Source: Bacteroidaceae bacterium (lineage in GTDB: Bacteria > Bacteroidota > Bacteroidia > Bacteroidales > Bacteroidaceae). From it: a DNA stretch of 50,407 nucleotides. Shown here in pieces: positions 33,701-41,762 of the stretch. The stretch's first letter is position 1. Every line of letters starts with the position of its first letter. Under the pieces are notes generated by a model. It was not told the origin of the DNA. It was given only the letters and a program-made list of their open reading frames with translations, and made no database searches. Where the stretch lies: contig JAKSLR010000024.1 in NCBI GenBank assembly GCA_024401095.1, forward strand, positions 1 through 50,407, in the 5' to 3' direction. Both the position numbers and the translations under genes were made by a program.

Positions 33701-34790
33701 TACAGAAATGTTGCAAAAAAATAAGCGATTAGTATCACTGGATGTTTTGCGCGGACTGACAGTGGCTTGCATGATACTTGTCAACAATGGTGCTGGGCCA
33801 GATACGTATGCACCGTTGAAGCATTCTGTATGGAATGGCCTTACGCCTTGTGATTTGGTTTTCCCATTCTTTTTGTTCATGGTTGGTGTATCTATTTTCG
33901 TCTCTTTGAATAAGAGTGGGTTTAAACCAACTTCTTCTACCATCAAGAAGATTCTGAAGAGAGCAGTTTTATTATTTGTAATAGGATTGCTTTTGCATAT
34001 GTGGGATATGGCCACAAAGGGAAACTGGAATCTTTTTTCAGAATTAAGAGTATGGGGTGTCCTTCAACGAATAGCTTTATGCTATGGTATAGTTTCATTG
34101 CTGGCTCTTTGGCTTGATTGGAAAAAGTTGCTTTGTATAGCAGTTGTTCTTCTTGTGGGCTATTCATTCTTGTTGTCTTCAGCATACGGATATGAAATGT
34201 TAGAACAGAATATAATTGCCATTGTAGACCGCTATGTTTTTGGCCAAGCTCATCTGTATCATAAGAGCCCTGTAGATCCAGAAGGATTACTCAGTACATT
34301 TCCTGCAATAAGTCATACTGTTATTGGATTTGTTGTCGGACGAATTCTGGTATCTCCGAAAGATTTAAACAGAAAAGTGAAAGAAATTGTCTCATATGCT
34401 TTTTCTATAGGTCTTATTGGTGTGAATTTGATAATGGATGGAATCCCATTAAACAAACGCATATGGTCTGCTTCTTATGTGTTAGTAACTTGTGCAATAG
34501 CCATGGTTACATTGGTTGTTCTGCTGCTAATCATTGATAAATGGGAGAAGAAGCGTTGGTGCAAGCTGTTTCAAGCTTTTGGAATGAATGCATTTTTTAT
34601 CTATGTCCTTAGTGAAATAATTGCTCCTGCATTAAGTCATTGGGGACTGAAAGCACCAATTTATGAAGGAATTAATGCACTGGTTTCAAATACGTATTCA
34701 GCATCATTAATCTATGCATTGCTTTTTGTGGCATTTATGGCCATTGTAGCGAGTATATTGTGGAAAAAGAAAATAGTGATAAAGATATAG
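33693..34790 (+). CDS. HGSNAT-like membrane acetyltransferase (DUF5009)
   Basis: A 365-residue integral membrane protein, about ten hydrophobic segments, of the family of human heparan-alpha-glucosaminide N-acetyltransferase (HGSNAT; bacterial DUF5009/YeiB-like). The start RLVSLDVLRGLTVACMILVNN and the block LKHSVWNGLTPCDLVFPFF match the human KHASWNGLTVADLVFPWF; the histidine (His44) is the residue I align with the catalytic His269 of HGSNAT. The human enzyme carries acetyl from cytosolic acetyl-CoA across the membrane onto terminal glucosamine. Here the gene overlaps GH89, the homologue of the enzyme that acts next in the human pathway, so periplasmic acetylation of glucosamine ends is a reasoned inference. 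Confidence 0.85.
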   Translation: MSDTEMLQKNKRLVSLDVLRGLTVACMILVNNGAGPDTYAPLKHSVWNGLTPCDLVFPFFLFMVGVSIFVSLNKSGFKPTSSTIKKILKRAVLLFVIGLLLHMWDMATKGNWNLFSELRVWGVLQRIALCYGIVSLLALWLDWKKLLCIAVVLLVGYSFLLSSAYGYEMLEQNIIAIVDRYVFGQAHLYHKSPVDPEGLLSTFPAISHTVIGFVVGRILVSPKDLNRKVKEIVSYAFSIGLIGVNLIMDGIPLNKRIWSASYVLVTCAIAMVTLVVLLLIIDKWEKKRWCKLFQAFGMNAFFIYVLSEIIAPALSHWGLKAPIYEGINALVSNTYSASLIYALLFVAFMAIVASILWKKKIVIKI

Positions 34791-34802
34791 TCAGAAATAG
34801 AT

Positions 34803-36185
34803 ATGAAAAAGTTCTTATTCGCGTGTGTCTGTCTTCTAATGGCAGCATGTTCTGGTTCAAAGACACCAGGAGTCTATAATGTGCTTGATTATGGCGCAAA
34901 AGGAGATGGCGTAACAGATGATGCTATAGCAATTCAAAATGCAATAGATGAATGTAATGCTCAAGGTGGTGGACAGGTGTTGTTTCCTACTGGCTATACA
35001 TTTCTTTCTGGACCAGTAGAACTGAAATCAAATGTTGATATTCATCTGGATGTTCAATCTGTTTGGAAGGCAAACCCAGATGAGAGTATTTACACATTAA
35101 GTGCATTTGGTGAAAATAGAGGCGAAGGAATGATGTGGATTTATGCCGATGGCATTGAGAATCTGTCATTTAGTGGAAAGGGAACTATTGACGGAAATGG
35201 AGTGTCATTTATGGGTAAAGAACTGGGAGACAGTTACGAATTAAAGCCTATTACAGATTTTGATCCTCGTCCGCATGTACTTACTTTAAAGGGTGTCAAT
35301 CATTTGTCTATTAAAGATATTACAGTTCAGAATGGTGCATATTGGACTGTTCATCTGATAGGGTGCCATGATGCTTTGATTGATGGAATAAGCTTAAAGA
35401 ACAATTTGAAAATCAGAAATGGTGATGGTATAGACATCGATCATTCACGTAAGGTTAGAATTGCTAATTGTTTTATTGAAAGTGGTGATGACTGTATCTG
35501 TCTGAAGAATCGTCGCGAATTTGAGGAATATGGCCCTTGTGAGGATATTGTTGTTACAAATTGTGTAATGACAGGCCGTTCTTGTGCTATAAAGATCGGA
35601 TCAGAAAACATGGACAGCATTAGTAATGTTCTTTTTGATAACTGTATTATTAAAGCGAGTAATCGTGGTTTGGGAATTCAAAACCGAGATGAAGGAACTG
35701 TTTCAAATGTTGTCTTTAGTAATATGATAATAGACTGTATGTATTTTAGTGATGTATGGTGGGGTAAGGCAGAACCTATTTATGTAACTAGCTATCCTCG
35801 CGCTGTAGGGAATCATAAAGATGCAGGATGGCGTTTTCCTAAAGGTGCAACAGAAGGAAAATGTGGTGAAGTTAGTGAAATCTATTTCCATAATATTAAG
35901 TGTTATGGAGAAAATGGCTGCTTTATTGGTGGAGATACTAAGGATAAAGTGAATCATATCTACCTTGATAATATTGACATTACCTTTGAAAAGCGAACTG
36001 ATTATATGGGCGGCCAATACGATAAACGCCCATGTGTGGGTGAAGGATTTGTTCAAAGCCCAGCGTATGGTGTTTATGTTGATACAGCTTCTGACATATC
36101 TTTAAAAGACATCAGAGTGAAGGTGGATGAAAAATTTCCAGACATTCAGTTTGGAGGTGTACAAAAGTTGATAAACATAAAGTAA
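34803..36185 (+). CDS. GH28-like right-handed beta-helix lipoprotein
   Basis: A 460-residue lipoprotein (lipobox LMAAC, Cys16) with the N-terminal pectate-type segment NVLDYGAKGDGVTDDAIAIQNAI and parallel beta-helix repeats of glycoside hydrolase family 28. Two of the catalytic motifs are present: NGDGID (206-211, Asp208) and GDDC (228-231, Asp229/Asp230). The GHG histidine motif of true polygalacturonases is absent; the place reads TGRSCAIKIGSE (257-268). Such forms are frequent in Bacteroidetes, and the substrate may not be pectin. It follows the acetyltransferase gene after 12 bases. Cell-surface or periplasmic location is likely. Confidence 0.82.
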   Translation: MKKFLFACVCLLMAACSGSKTPGVYNVLDYGAKGDGVTDDAIAIQNAIDECNAQGGGQVLFPTGYTFLSGPVELKSNVDIHLDVQSVWKANPDESIYTLSAFGENRGEGMMWIYADGIENLSFSGKGTIDGNGVSFMGKELGDSYELKPITDFDPRPHVLTLKGVNHLSIKDITVQNGAYWTVHLIGCHDALIDGISLKNNLKIRNGDGIDIDHSRKVRIANCFIESGDDCICLKNRREFEEYGPCEDIVVTNCVMTGRSCAIKIGSENMDSISNVLFDNCIIKASNRGLGIQNRDEGTVSNVVFSNMIIDCMYFSDVWWGKAEPIYVTSYPRAVGNHKDAGWRFPKGATEGKCGEVSEIYFHNIKCYGENGCFIGGDTKDKVNHIYLDNIDITFEKRTDYMGGQYDKRPCVGEGFVQSPAYGVYVDTASDISLKDIRVKVDEKFPDIQFGGVQKLINIK

Positions 36186-36204
36186 TTGTCTTACAAAACT
36201 CATT

Positions 36205-37473
36205 ATGTACTTGAGGATCTTTGTTGTATATTTTATTCTTTTTTGTCTTTTTCTTCCTGTCTCTGGACAAAGTAAAAGACAAAATGAAGATGAACTTAGA
36301 ATAGAACTTGCAGGTTGTTTGGAAAAGGCCGGAAGTTCATACTATGCATATCCTGGACCTTTGCAGAAACAATATTCTCCTGTGCCAAGAGGATATCAAC
36401 CTGTTTATCTGAGCCATTATGGTAGGCATGGCTCACGTTTGCTAACAGAAGATTCTCGTTATCAGGAAATACTGAACATCTTTGACTCGAACGACATGAC
36501 AGAATTTGGTAAGGATGTTCGTAAACGGTTGGAAATTGTTTGGCAAGATGCAAAAGGTTGCGGAGGTGATTTGACACGAGTAGGAGAGTTACAGCATTAT
36601 AGTATCGCTCAACGTATGGCTCACAATTTCCCAACATTATTTGAAGGAAAAGCAAGCATTAGAGTTGTTTCCAGTACTTCTCGCCGTTGCATGATGAGTA
36701 TGATGTCTTTTTGTGAAGGATTGAAAGAAATGTATCCGGTTTTGCAGATTACGCGGTCTGCTCACGAACGTGACATGGCTTATATTAATTATGAATCAAA
36801 AGAATTAAAACAGTTCGCTTCAAAAACAGGAGACTGGTGGACAAAAGTATTTGAACCATTCACTCATGAATTAGTTAATCCGAATAGATTAGCAAAGTCT
36901 CTATTTTCCAATAAGTTAGATTCAAGTATATCCTATAAGCTATTTGATGGATTGTATTGGATAGCAAGTGATATGCAGAATGTAGAATTGGGAGATTTGA
37001 CTTTCTATGATCTATTTACTCCTGAAGAGTTGTATTCTTATTGGAAATGCCAAAATCTTAAAATGTATACTACCAATGGACCTTCTGAAGCTAATGGTGG
37101 TGTTACCGCAGAGAGTTCAAAGAATTTATTGAATCAGATGATTAAAGAGGCGGATGAATCTCTGGCGGGAGGACAGTATTCTGCAAATCTCAGGTTTGGT
37201 CATGATAGTGCGCTGATTCGTTTGCTTGTCTTAATGCATGTAAATGAAGTGTCTGCAACAAGTTCTGATGCAGAAGTCGCAAAAGTATGGCAGGATTTCC
37301 GAATTACTCCAATGGCCGCAAATTTACAGATAGTATTTTATAAGAATGCTAGTGGTGATGTGCTTGTTAAGTTGCTTCTCAATGAAAATGAAGTTTCTGT
37401 TCCGTTACCGTCACGAGATGGATGCTATTATTCCTGGACAGAGCTAAAGGATTTCTGGCAGAGGCAGTTGTGA
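36205..37473 (+). CDS. Histidine-type acid phosphatase (phytase/MINPP-like)
   Basis: A 422-residue exported phosphatase of the histidine phosphatase superfamily, branch 2. It has a signal peptide (cleavage near VSGQ, residue 21), the catalytic RHGSR (Arg74-Arg78, nucleophile His75), the typical region RVVSSTSRRCMMSMMSFCEGL with an arginine of the phosphate pocket, and a C-terminal GHDSALIRL (His333-Asp334) as proton donor. Relatives hydrolyse inositol phosphates or sugar phosphates. It lies 19 bases after the GH28-like gene and appears to be last in the run. It faces the next gene tail to tail with only a 2-base gap and no hairpin terminator between. Confidence 0.87.
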   Translation: MYLRIFVVYFILFCLFLPVSGQSKRQNEDELRIELAGCLEKAGSSYYAYPGPLQKQYSPVPRGYQPVYLSHYGRHGSRLLTEDSRYQEILNIFDSNDMTEFGKDVRKRLEIVWQDAKGCGGDLTRVGELQHYSIAQRMAHNFPTLFEGKASIRVVSSTSRRCMMSMMSFCEGLKEMYPVLQITRSAHERDMAYINYESKELKQFASKTGDWWTKVFEPFTHELVNPNRLAKSLFSNKLDSSISYKLFDGLYWIASDMQNVELGDLTFYDLFTPEELYSYWKCQNLKMYTTNGPSEANGGVTAESSKNLLNQMIKEADESLAGGQYSANLRFGHDSALIRLLVLMHVNEVSATSSDAEVAKVWQDFRITPMAANLQIVFYKNASGDVLVKLLLNENEVSVPLPSRDGCYYSWTELKDFWQRQL

Positions 37474-37475
37474 AA

Positions 37476-38138
37476 TCAGAATTCAATTATCGAAAAATTA
37501 GTTCCCTTGCAATAAATACTTATTAATTTTTTCATGTATTCTGCGCAGGCCACAACATTGTCTTTGTTCCCGTCATATCCATTTACGATACCCATAAAAT
37601 GCTTGGTATGCAGATCCATTTTTGTGCGTTCATTGTCGCTTGTTGGCGTCCCAATACCTCCAATGTTGTCTCGGTAAACTGGTAGGCCTTCAATATTGAG
37701 CGGCCCTCTTCCAATTCCTTCATAAGGCTCGCCTGCTTTCCCTATACCCAATGTGATGACGTCCCCCTCTACTTTGTCAAGATCAAATCCGCCAATACTG
37801 TATCCATAAGCTATTGAAGCAAGATTTACTAAATCAACCATAGAATCAATTTGGTATAAATCCATTCCTTTCAGGATTCTTCGGCATAATGCTTCACCTG
37901 AGGGACGATAACGGCTAGGATCTTTCCCACACTTTTTGTAAACTGTACGTGTAGCTTGGATAGAAGGCATGTCTTTTATGGAATCTGTAGTATATTTTTC
38001 CCTGTATTCATGGATAAATATTCCTATTTCTTTCCATAATTCAGAGGAGTAGGCTGTGTTTTCTACAGTTGCAAATAGGGCAGCCCCCTTAAATTCTGGA
38101 CAGGCTTTTCTTATTTCATCAGAAACTATAATCTTCAT
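37476..38138 (-). CDS. B3/B4 tRNA-binding-domain protein
   Basis: A 220-residue soluble protein made of a B3/B4 domain, the fold found in the editing region of the phenylalanyl-tRNA synthetase beta chain but here free-standing (COG3382-like). Typical parts are TRTVYKKCGKDPSRYRPSGEALCRRIL, SMVDLVNLASIAYGYSIGGFDLDKVEGD and GTPTSDNERTKMDLHTKHFMGIVNGYDG. Free-standing forms may edit mischarged tRNA or bind amino acids; none is proven. rpsP lies upstream on the same strand with a terminator between, and no promoter box was seen, so some readthrough is possible. Confidence 0.8.
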   Translation of the reverse strand: MKIIVSDEIRKACPEFKGAALFATVENTAYSSELWKEIGIFIHEYREKYTTDSIKDMPSIQATRTVYKKCGKDPSRYRPSGEALCRRILKGMDLYQIDSMVDLVNLASIAYGYSIGGFDLDKVEGDVITLGIGKAGEPYEGIGRGPLNIEGLPVYRDNIGGIGTPTSDNERTKMDLHTKHFMGIVNGYDGNKDNVVACAEYMKKLISIYCKGTNFSIIEF

Positions 38139-38151
38139 GTTTTTGATTTCT

Positions 38152-38188
38152 CTAAAAAGAAACTATCCCAAGGTTACCCTCGGGATAG
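38152..38188 (-). terminator. Terminator of rpsP
   Basis: On the minus strand CTATCCC pairs with GGGATAG (38188-38182 with 38169-38163), with an inner AGG/CCT stem, followed by a T-rich tract. Confidence 0.85.
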
Positions 38189-38233
38189 CACTGTTTTGTT
38201 TGCAAGAACTTTAAAATTAATAGATTGAGGTGT

Positions 38234-38773
38234 TTAAGCCTCAGCTGGTGTAGCAGCTTCCTCAGAAGCCTCAGCGTTTGCAGCAGCCTCAGCCTCAGCT
38301 TTCGCTGCAGCCTCAGCAGCCTTTTTGTCAGCTACCTTCTTTGCGATTTCTTCGTTTACCTTCTTCTCGGCCTCCAAGCGAGCTGCCTCAGCAGCCTTCT
38401 TTTCAGCAGCAAGTTTCTGTGTCAACTTAGCAATACCATTCTGCTTGTCTGCTTTCCATGCATCAAACTTTGCCTGGCAAGTTGCCTCGTCGAAAGCGCC
38501 TTTAGCAACACCGCCCTGGAGATGCTTCATCATATAAACACCTTCGTTAGACAGAATGTTACGTACAGTATCGGTTGGCTGTGCGCCAGCCTTTACCCAA
38601 TACAAAGCGCGGTCAAACTTCAAATCTACTGTGGCAGGATTGGTATTTGGGTTAAAAGTACCAATTTTCTCAGTAAATCTTCCATCACGTGGAGCTCTTT
38701 CGTCAGCGATTACGATGTAGTAAAAAGCATAGCTTTTACGACCGTGGCGCTGCAATCTGATTTTTGTTGCCAT
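38234..38773 (-). CDS. rpsP: 30S ribosomal protein S16 with long Ala/Lys/Glu tail
   Basis: A 179-residue S16. The first ~85 residues are standard S16 ([33 protein letters not shown], reduced to its core here: [47 protein letters not shown]). A linker follows, then a low-complexity helical tail rich in Ala, Lys and Glu (about 120-179), ending TPAEA. Most bacteria have an 80-100-residue S16; long tails are known in Bacteroidetes. The tail's role is unknown. The gene stands alone with its own promoter and terminator, without rimM/trmD/rplS beside it. Confidence 0.95.
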   Translation of the reverse strand: MATKIRLQRHGRKSYAFYYIVIADERAPRDGRFTEKIGTFNPNTNPATVDLKFDRALYWVKAGAQPTDTVRNILSNEGVYMMKHLQGGVAKGAFDEATCQAKFDAWKADKQNGIAKLTQKLAAEKKAAEAARLEAEKKVNEEIAKKVADKKAAEAAAKAEAEAAANAEASEEAATPAEA

Positions 38774-38810
38774 AATTAATTTTAAAATTGTTATTAAATG
38801 ATTTGAATAT

Positions 38811-38829
38811 GCAAATAGCTCGTATTTGC
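38811..38829 (-). promoter_or_regulatory. Hairpin at the 5' end of the rpsP transcript
   Basis: GCAAATA (38811-38817) and TATTTGC (38823-38829) are inverted around a 5-base loop. The expected rpsP start of transcription is near 38829, so the mRNA may begin with this hairpin. A role in stability or control is only a guess. Confidence 0.35.
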
Positions 38830-38834
38830 GGGCG

Positions 38835-38865
38835 CAAAGTTAATCCATTAATTTGGATTGGCCAA
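38835..38865 (-). promoter_or_regulatory. Promoter of rpsP
   Basis: On the minus strand TTGG (38865-38862), 19-base gap, TAACTTTG (38842-38835). The -7 box is an exact match; the -33 box is imperfect. Confidence 0.65.
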
Positions 38866-38977
38866 GTTTTCAATAAGTTATTTTGAAAAAAAGAGAGGTG
38901 ACATTTACTGCTATAGTTTTAAGGTAATTCCTATAGGAATAATGGGGAAATTCCTTTTTCAATTCATTAAAAAGTCG

Positions 38978-38985
38978 TAAATTTG
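38978..38985 (+). promoter_or_regulatory. -7 box of the rseC-rnf operon (TAAATTTG)
   Basis: TAAATTTG matches TAnnTTTG, 35 bases before the rseC start. No good -33 box was seen. Confidence 0.6.
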
Positions 38986-39020
38986 CGCGGAATTTGTAAA
39001 GTTCGCATATCAAAATAGAG

Positions 39021-39446
39021 ATGAAAGATACAATAGAGCATATAGGGCAGATAATCAGCATTGATGGTAACCACATCAGAGTTCTTATTATTCAGACCTC
39101 TGCATGCTCTTCCTGCGTGGCTAAAGCGCATTGCAATGCATCTGAGAGCAAGGAGAAGGTTATCGATGTGTTTGATGCTAATTCTGCAGATTATAAAGTA
39201 GGACAGACTGTAAAACTGGAAGGTAGTACAAGTATGGGAATGAAAGCGGTCATGTGGTCTTTTGGCGTCCCTTTCCTTGTTCTTTTTTCTGTCCTTGTCT
39301 TTTGTGAATTGCTGCTTGGTATGCCAGAGTTGAATTCTGGCCTTTGGGCATTGGTCTCTTTGATTCCCTATTATGGTGTGCTTTACTTGCAGAGAAAAAA
39401 GTTTGCAAAGAAATTTTCATTTTTAATAAAACCTGTAAATAACTAA
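39021..39446 (+). CDS. rseC: RseC-like membrane protein, first gene of rnf operon
   Basis: A 141-residue membrane protein of the RseC/MucC family. The N-terminal domain carries the conserved cysteines (Cys29, Cys32, Cys38 in ACSSCVAKAHC), likely to bind a metal or Fe-S centre, and two membrane helices follow (about 76-95 and 103-120). In E. coli RseC belongs with the Rsx (Rnf) complex that reduces SoxR. No SoxR gene is visible here, and the tight link to rnfB (3-base gap) argues that RseC works in assembly or reduction within the Rnf complex itself. Confidence 0.85.
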   Translation: MKDTIEHIGQIISIDGNHIRVLIIQTSACSSCVAKAHCNASESKEKVIDVFDANSADYKVGQTVKLEGSTSMGMKAVMWSFGVPFLVLFSVLVFCELLLGMPELNSGLWALVSLIPYYGVLYLQRKKFAKKFSFLIKPVNN

Positions 39447-39449
39447 CTT

Positions 39450-40385
39450 ATGGATTTAATTCTAGTTGCAGTAATCGCATTGGGAGCTATAGGTTTAATA
39501 GCAGCAGTAGTGCTCTATGTAGCTTCTAAGAAGTTTGCTGTTTTTGAAGATCCACGTATTGGCCAGGTAGCAGCTGTGCTTCCTCAGGCTAATTGTGGTG
39601 GATGCGGTTATCCTGGTTGTTCTGGTTTCGCAGGAGCTTGTGTTAAAGCTGCTGATGCTGGTTCGTTGGAGGGTAAGCTGTGTCCTGTTGGTGGTGCTCC
39701 AGTTATGGAGAAGGTGGCTGCCATTCTGGGATTAGAGGCCGTTGCATCAGACCCTAAGGTTGCTGTGGTTAGATGTAATGGAAGTTGCGAGAATCGTCCT
39801 CGCGTCGTTCAGTACGACGGTGCAGTTTCTTGCCGTGTAGCTCATGCTACATGTGGCGGTGAGACTCTTTGCTCATTCGGCTGTCTCGGTTGTGGCGATT
39901 GTGTTAAGGCTTGTCAGTTCGGAGCAATTAAGATGAATCCGGAGACTGGTCTGCCAGAAGTTGATGCTGACAAGTGTACTGCTTGTGGTGCATGTGCAAA
40001 GGCATGTCCTCGTGGAATTATTGAAATCCGTTTGAAGGGCCGTGTCGTTAAGGACAACGCACGACGTGTATGGGTATCTTGCGTCAACAAGGATAAGGGT
40101 GCACTTGCCAATAAGGCATGTGCTGCAGCTTGTATAGGTTGTGGTAAGTGCCAGAAGGTTTGTAAGAAGGATGCTATTACCATTGAAAACAACCTGGCTT
40201 ACATTGACCCTGCAAAGTGTATTGCATGTGGCTTGTGCTACAACGAGTGTCCTAAGAAGGCTATCCATGCTAGTTTCACTGTTCCTGCTCCAAAACCAAA
40301 GCCAGCTCCTGCCGAAGGTGCTGCAGCTCCTGCACAGCAGGCTGCTCCTAAGGCTGCTCCAGCTGCAGAACAGCAACAGCAGTAA
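39450..40385 (+). CDS. rnfB: Rnf complex subunit RnfB (multi-cluster ferredoxin)
   Basis: A 311-residue electron-entry subunit of the Rnf ferredoxin:NAD oxidoreductase. An N-terminal membrane helix (about 5-25) is followed by a 4Fe-4S domain ([18 protein letters not shown] with a later Cys) and four CxxCxxCxxxC ferredoxin motifs (Cys145-155, 176-186, 228-238, 257-267). E. coli RnfB has only two of the latter, so this is the extended type seen in anaerobes. The last 35 residues are a Pro/Ala/Gln-rich tail. It should take electrons from reduced ferredoxin at the cytoplasmic face and pass them to RnfC. Confidence 0.94.
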   Translation: MDLILVAVIALGAIGLIAAVVLYVASKKFAVFEDPRIGQVAAVLPQANCGGCGYPGCSGFAGACVKAADAGSLEGKLCPVGGAPVMEKVAAILGLEAVASDPKVAVVRCNGSCENRPRVVQYDGAVSCRVAHATCGGETLCSFGCLGCGDCVKACQFGAIKMNPETGLPEVDADKCTACGACAKACPRGIIEIRLKGRVVKDNARRVWVSCVNKDKGALANKACAAACIGCGKCQKVCKKDAITIENNLAYIDPAKCIACGLCYNECPKKAIHASFTVPAPKPKPAPAEGAAAPAQQAAPKAAPAAEQQQQ

Positions 40386-40416
40386 TTAACCTCATTCGCA
40401 AATAAAGATAATAGAT

Positions 40417-41754
40417 ATGAAGACATTTAGAATTGGTGGAGTTCATCCAGCAGAAAATAAATTGTCAGCAGGCAAGCCAATTGTTACAGCAGAGCTTCCT
40501 AAACAGGCTGTATTCCCATTGTCTCAGCATATCGGTGCTCCAGCTGTACCTTGCGTTGCCAAAGGTGATATGGTAAAGGTTGGTACCAAGATTGCTGATG
40601 CAGGTGGTTTTGTTTCTGCGCCTATCTTCTCATCTGTTTCCGGTAAGGTAAACAAGATTGACAGTATTGTTGATGCCAGTGGTTATCGCAAGCCTGCCAT
40701 CTTCATCGACGTTATTGGTGACGAGTGGGAAGAGTCAATTGACCGTTCTGAGACTTTGGTGAAGGAATGTGATCTGGAGCCAAAGGCCATTGTAGAGAAG
40801 ATTAAGAATGCCGGTGTAGTAGGTATGGGTGGTGCTTGTTTCCCATGTCATGTGAAGCTTACTCCTCCTCCAGGAGCCGTTCCTACTTGCGTCATCGTTA
40901 ATGCAGTAGAGTGTGAGCCTTACCTCACAGCTGACCACCAGCTCATGTTGGAGCATGCAGAGGAAATCCTTGTAGGTGTTACTTTGGTCATGAAGGCTGT
41001 AAATGTAAATAAGGGTTACATCGGTATTGAGAACAACAAGCCTGATGCTATCAAACTTATGACAGAGAAGGCTGCTCAGTATCCTAATATTGAAGTAGTT
41101 CCTTTGAAGGTTAAGTATCCTCAGGGCGGTGAGAAGCAGCTTATCGATGCTGTAATTGGCCGTCAGGTACCTGCACCTCCTGCATTGCCAGTTAGCGTTG
41201 GTGCCATACTGCAGAATGTGGGTACCATGTATGCCATCTATCAGGCTGTTCAGAAGAATATGCCTCTCTTCCAGCGTGTAGTGACCGTTACAGGTAAGAG
41301 TTTGGCTAATCCACAGAACTTCATGGCACGTATGGGTACTCCTATGAGTCAGCTTATTGATGCTTGTGGTGGTCTACCAGAAGATACAGGTAAGGTTATC
41401 GGTGGTGGTCCTATGATGGGTAAGGCACTTATGAATACAGAGGTGCCTATCTGCAAGGGTTCATCTGGTGTGCTCATCATGAACATGACAGAGGCAAAGC
41501 GTGCTGAGGCTGATCCTTGTATCCGTTGTGCGAAGTGTGTGAGCGCTTGTCCTATGGGTCTGGAGCCATTCTTGCTGGCAACCTGTTCTGCCAAGGGTGA
41601 CTGGGAGCGAGTAGAGAAGGAAGACATTACCTCATGTATTGAGTGTGGTAGCTGTCAGTTCACTTGCCCTTCACACCGTCCTATGTTGGATATGATTCGT
41701 TTGGGTAAATCTACCGTTATGGGTATCATCCGTTCTCGTAGCGTTAAAAAATAA
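40417..41754 (+). CDS. rnfC: Rnf complex subunit RnfC (NADH-binding, Fe-S)
   Basis: A 445-residue cytoplasmic subunit with the NADH- and FMN-binding fold (GVVGMGGACFPCHVKL, NAVECEPYLTADHQLM) and two C-terminal 4Fe-4S motifs (CIRCAKCVSACP, CIECGSCQFTCP). It exchanges electrons with NAD. The N-terminal part is a biotinyl/lipoyl-like barrel (GGFVSAPIFSSVSGKV). The length is that of the short form from anaerobes, without the long repeat tail of E. coli RsxC. It starts 31 bases after rnfB. Confidence 0.95.
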   Translation: MKTFRIGGVHPAENKLSAGKPIVTAELPKQAVFPLSQHIGAPAVPCVAKGDMVKVGTKIADAGGFVSAPIFSSVSGKVNKIDSIVDASGYRKPAIFIDVIGDEWEESIDRSETLVKECDLEPKAIVEKIKNAGVVGMGGACFPCHVKLTPPPGAVPTCVIVNAVECEPYLTADHQLMLEHAEEILVGVTLVMKAVNVNKGYIGIENNKPDAIKLMTEKAAQYPNIEVVPLKVKYPQGGEKQLIDAVIGRQVPAPPALPVSVGAILQNVGTMYAIYQAVQKNMPLFQRVVTVTGKSLANPQNFMARMGTPMSQLIDACGGLPEDTGKVIGGGPMMGKALMNTEVPICKGSSGVLIMNMTEAKRAEADPCIRCAKCVSACPMGLEPFLLATCSAKGDWERVEKEDITSCIECGSCQFTCPSHRPMLDMIRLGKSTVMGIIRSRSVKK

Positions 41755-41762
41755 GAATAATT

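Noticed and set aside
21619..37473. One single polysaccharide utilisation locus from susC to the phosphatase
   Set aside because: serB on the other strand, a nitroreductase and a SUI1 gene with their own promoters break the run, and the susCD unit has its own terminator.
38225..38779. A 184-codon plus-strand open frame opposite rpsP
   Set aside because: It is Ser/Leu/Cys-rich antisense of the Ala/Glu/Lys tail of S16; rpsP is certain and has its own promoter and terminator.
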